From Casp-actino8 sp044355095 (lineage in GTDB: Bacteria; Actinomycetota; Acidimicrobiia; Acidimicrobiales; Ilumatobacteraceae), in contig JBIKYT010000001.1 in the NCBI GenBank assembly GCA_044355095.1, positions 62,001 through 126,000 of the forward strand: a stretch of DNA of 64,000 nt, given 5' to 3'. The first letter of the stretch is position 1, and the number at the start of each line of letters is the position of its first letter. Positions 61,948-64,000 of this stretch are shown in pieces. The notes beneath the pieces are model-generated. The model saw only the letters and a program-made list of their open reading frames with translations, was not told where the DNA came from and ran no database searches. Position numbers and translations under genes: made by a program.

Positions 61948-62193
61948 ATGAAGGTCTGGATTGATCAGGATCTATGCACAGGCGACGGACTTTGCGAAGA
62001 AATCTCGCCCAATGTTTTCACTCTGTTAGATGATGGCTTGGCATACGTCCGAGAAGGCGCCACAGTCTACGCAACAGCTAAGGGCCATGCCCAAGGCGCT
62101 GAAGGTCTCGCCAATATTCCCGATGGAGAGCTTGACGGCGTCATCGAATCCGCCGAGGAATGCCCCGGCGAATGCATTTTCATCGAACCCTAA
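61948..62193 (+). CDS. Small [3Fe-4S]-type ferredoxin
   Basis: An 81-residue ferredoxin with Cys10 and Cys16 (CTGDGLC, spacing suggests 3Fe-4S) and a C-terminal ECPGECIFIE pair. The second Cys of the usual CxxCxxC triplet is replaced, typical of ferredoxins paired with cytochrome P450s or oxygenases. A GAGGAG ribosome-binding site lies upstream. It is divergent from mpa and overlaps the trmI 3' end by 4 nt (convergent). Confidence 0.88.
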   Translation: MKVWIDQDLCTGDGLCEEISPNVFTLLDDGLAYVREGATVYATAKGHAQGAEGLANIPDGELDGVIESAEECPGECIFIEP

Positions 62194-62993
62194 ATCTGCT
62201 TCGGCGCATCAGCGCTTAAGAGACGGCCAGTCGTCAAGAAGCCAGTATGTGCTACCATCCGGTGGTCTGGTCGAACTGCTTGGCCTTCGATGTACCATCC
62301 ACGATGTAGCACTTCAAGCGTTCGCGTCCCCGTCCACATTGGGTTAGCCATTGCCTCACGTGTCTGAACTGCTTGGGTAATTGACGGCGTGTACGCCAAC
62401 AAAATCCCGCCCGGTCGCATTACCTTTTGCGCATGCGGCACAACCTGCCAGGGTTCGGGCAAATCAAGAATGACTCGATCAATATCGGGTGCATCAATTC
62501 CTTCGTAGCAATCACGAACTTCGACGTGATATCTCGACAAGGCCTCTTCGCCCAGGAAAGAACGAACATTGGTCACGGCACGATTGGCAAAGTCCTCACG
62601 TAACTCATACCCAACGATCTCGGCACCATAACGCAACATCGTCATTGACAAGGCACCTGAGCCAACACCACTTTCCAGGACTTTGACCCCTGGTCCGATA
62701 TCAGCCAACATGCAAATCGGTGCGAGGTCTTTGGGATAGATGACTTGCGCTCCACGCGGCATTTCCACCACGAAATCTTCAAGCGTTGGGCGCAGGGCAA
62801 TGTAGCGGGCACCTTTGGTCGATTGAACTCGGAAACCTTCGGGCTGGCCAGCAATCTCACTGTGCGAGACATAACCCGCATGGCTATGAAATTCTGATCC
62901 TTCAGTGAGGTTGATCAAATATCGACGCTGTTTGCCGTCAATCAAAAGAACTTTGTCTCCATAAGCGAATGTTGGGGAAGTTAAGGAACTCAT
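62190..62993 (-). CDS. trmI: tRNA (adenine58-N1)-methyltransferase TrmI
   Basis: SAM-dependent methyltransferase of 267 residues that makes m1A58 in the tRNA T-loop. N-terminal beta domain followed by the SAM motif KVLESGVGSGALSMTML and DRVILDLPEPWQVV, the TrmI catalytic motif. It overlaps the 3' end of the ttuA-like gene by 4 nt, so they are expressed together; trmI beside mpa is also the arrangement of M. tuberculosis (Rv2118c near Rv2115c). Confidence 0.93.
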   Translation of the reverse strand: MSSLTSPTFAYGDKVLLIDGKQRRYLINLTEGSEFHSHAGYVSHSEIAGQPEGFRVQSTKGARYIALRPTLEDFVVEMPRGAQVIYPKDLAPICMLADIGPGVKVLESGVGSGALSMTMLRYGAEIVGYELREDFANRAVTNVRSFLGEEALSRYHVEVRDCYEGIDAPDIDRVILDLPEPWQVVPHAQKVMRPGGILLAYTPSITQAVQTREAMANPMWTGTRTLEVLHRGWYIEGQAVRPDHRMVAHTGFLTTGRLLSADAPKQI

Positions 62994-63979
62994 TTTTTGG
63001 AGGCCTCCGCCTGCACACGTTTTTGCGAACGCGATTTCTTTCGAACTAATTCAACTGAGACGGGTTCGTGAGCGGCAGAACGTTCAACGAGGCGGCAAAA
63101 AGCGCACACCGATCCTTCTTCTCCACCGGTTGGTGCACCACATTGCACACACGGGGTCACACTGTCGGCCCCAGTTGCGGCAATTGTTGCCAAGACAGGA
63201 GCCATCCGGTCAAGGAAACCGAGGTAATACGAAGCTTTTGTTCCTGGCGATTTTTCTTCCAGGACATTGAGCGCCTCTTTGTATCCAATATGTCGGTTAC
63301 CTTCGGCCATCGGACATTCTTCGACGATGTAATCAATGCCGCGAATGACACACCACGCGGCCATTTCGCGTTCGGTTAAACGAATCAGTGGCTTGACCTT
63401 CTTTGGAAAACCATGACGGCTCGGCAACACCGGAAGTTGTCGCGCCAAGTACTCAACGTCCCAACGCAGAGCGTTACCGAAAAGCACTGCGGCTTCGTCG
63501 TCGAGATTATGTCCAGTCACGACGACGTCATATCCCCCGTCAACCGCTGCCTTATCAAACAAATGTCGTTTGCTCATTCCACACGCTGAACACGGAACTC
63601 GCCCGGTCACTTTTGTCGCCGTCGGAATGTCGTAGCCATAGTCATCGCGTAAAGAAACAACCGTGAGTTTTAGGTTTCTTTCAGCAGCGAAACGTTCGGT
63701 GTATTCGCGGGACTCTTCGCTGTACTCACCAATTCCGAGCGCGATATACAGACCGTCGGCTTGATAGCCAAGTTCAACCAACATGTCCCAGACGGCCAAT
63801 GAATCCTTGCCACCAGAAACGGCGACCAACACTCGGTCGGACTTCTTGATCATGTCGTGATCATGAATCGCTTTTTCAACTTGACGGCGGCACATTTGTA
63901 GAAAATGCTCGGCGCAAAAATTGGCGTTATGACGAGGTAGTTCAATAATCGCTGGACCGCGACACGTGCGACATTTCAT
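62990..63979 (-). CDS. ttuA: TtuA/TIGR00269-type tRNA U54 2-thiolation enzyme
   Basis: PP-loop ATPase of 329 residues. N-terminal zinc finger (Cys3, Cys6, Cys22, His25), PP-loop SGGKDS at 55-60, and Cys130, Cys133 and Cys222 at the same positions as the [4Fe-4S] ligands of TtuA. A C-terminal zinc finger (CVQCGAP...CAFC) and basic tail complete the TtuA/Ncs6 architecture. TtuA thiolates the 2-position of ribothymidine or uridine 54. Start is ATG at 63979 with GGAGG upstream. It heads the operon with trmI. A sulfur carrier such as TtuB is not in the window. Confidence 0.88.
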   Translation of the reverse strand: MKCRTCRGPAIIELPRHNANFCAEHFLQMCRRQVEKAIHDHDMIKKSDRVLVAVSGGKDSLAVWDMLVELGYQADGLYIALGIGEYSEESREYTERFAAERNLKLTVVSLRDDYGYDIPTATKVTGRVPCSACGMSKRHLFDKAAVDGGYDVVVTGHNLDDEAAVLFGNALRWDVEYLARQLPVLPSRHGFPKKVKPLIRLTEREMAAWCVIRGIDYIVEECPMAEGNRHIGYKEALNVLEEKSPGTKASYYLGFLDRMAPVLATIAATGADSVTPCVQCGAPTGGEEGSVCAFCRLVERSAAHEPVSVELVRKKSRSQKRVQAEASKK

Positions 63980-64000
63980 GTCAGAAACCTCCGGAAATGA

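Noticed and set aside
1..64000. Prophage, transposon or integrative element
   Set aside because: No integrase, transposase, terminal inverted repeats or tRNA-flanking direct repeats were found; synteny is of core genes.

Overview
The window is a gene-dense piece of an actinobacterial chromosome. Evidence for the phylum is a complete Pup-proteasome locus (mpa, dop, pup, prcB, prcA, pafA), a WhiB protein, a mycothiol-type maleylpyruvate isomerase fold, a GarA/MerR/gcv block in the order known from mycobacteria, HelY beside tatAC, and DUF4193-like and SCO6745-like proteins. Base composition looks moderate (a little above half G+C by eye) and the genes are packed with many 1-4 nt overlaps. I infer a streamlined, probably aquatic member of the Acidimicrobiia; the class-level assignment is inference, the phylum is well supported. 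No phage, transposase, CRISPR array, rRNA or tRNA gene was found.

Layout. 1-6.7 kb (+): the C-terminal end of a RelA/SpoT protein, then hisS-aspS-rppH-rarA and two small membrane-associated proteins. 6.7-12.3 kb: a glycolate oxidase locus (glcD, glcE, a phosphotransferase, glcF) interrupted by an opposing maleylpyruvate-isomerase-type gene. 12.3-17.1 kb (-): nagA, a small DUF6941-like gene, tkt, tal. 17.1-24 kb: an alpha/beta hydrolase with a hotdog thioesterase, two amidohydrolase-2 genes with a beta-lactamase-fold lipoprotein, an HMCES/YedK DNA-protein crosslink protein, a HIT protein and an SDR. 24-32.2 kb: pgsA-like gene, gcvH-garA-ftsR-DUF151-merR-gcvT (+), then gcvP on the opposite strand behind a tandem glycine riboswitch.

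32-45.5 kb is mixed metabolism: SCO6745-like protein, LLM flavin oxidoreductase, a sphingosine-1-phosphate-lyase-like PLP enzyme, thioesterase, FKBP isomerase, threonine aldolase, whiB, two kinases, prmA, gamma carbonic anhydrase, a basic low-complexity protein, a crotonase, GNAT and an acidic DUF4193-like protein. 45.5-52.9 kb (-) is one long run tatA-tatC-helY-unknown-M20 hydrolase-double-length ThyX. 53-64 kb is the protein-quality locus: lepB, pafA, an unknown receiver-like gene, prcA, prcB, pup, dop, mpa, then a ferredoxin and the tRNA T-loop modification pair trmI-ttuA.

Points most worth a second look: an 18-bp perfect palindrome present three times (plus one partial copy) at unrelated loci; a 533-residue ThyX with the signature motif split between two fused ThyX halves; a TtuA homologue with every iron-sulfur cysteine, coupled to trmI; a Pup that ends in GGE, in a locus without pafBC but with an unknown receiver-like gene; a five-copy KLGIG repeat at the TatC N-terminus; and a GarA homologue with a zinc ribbon in place of the phosphorylated N-terminal tail.
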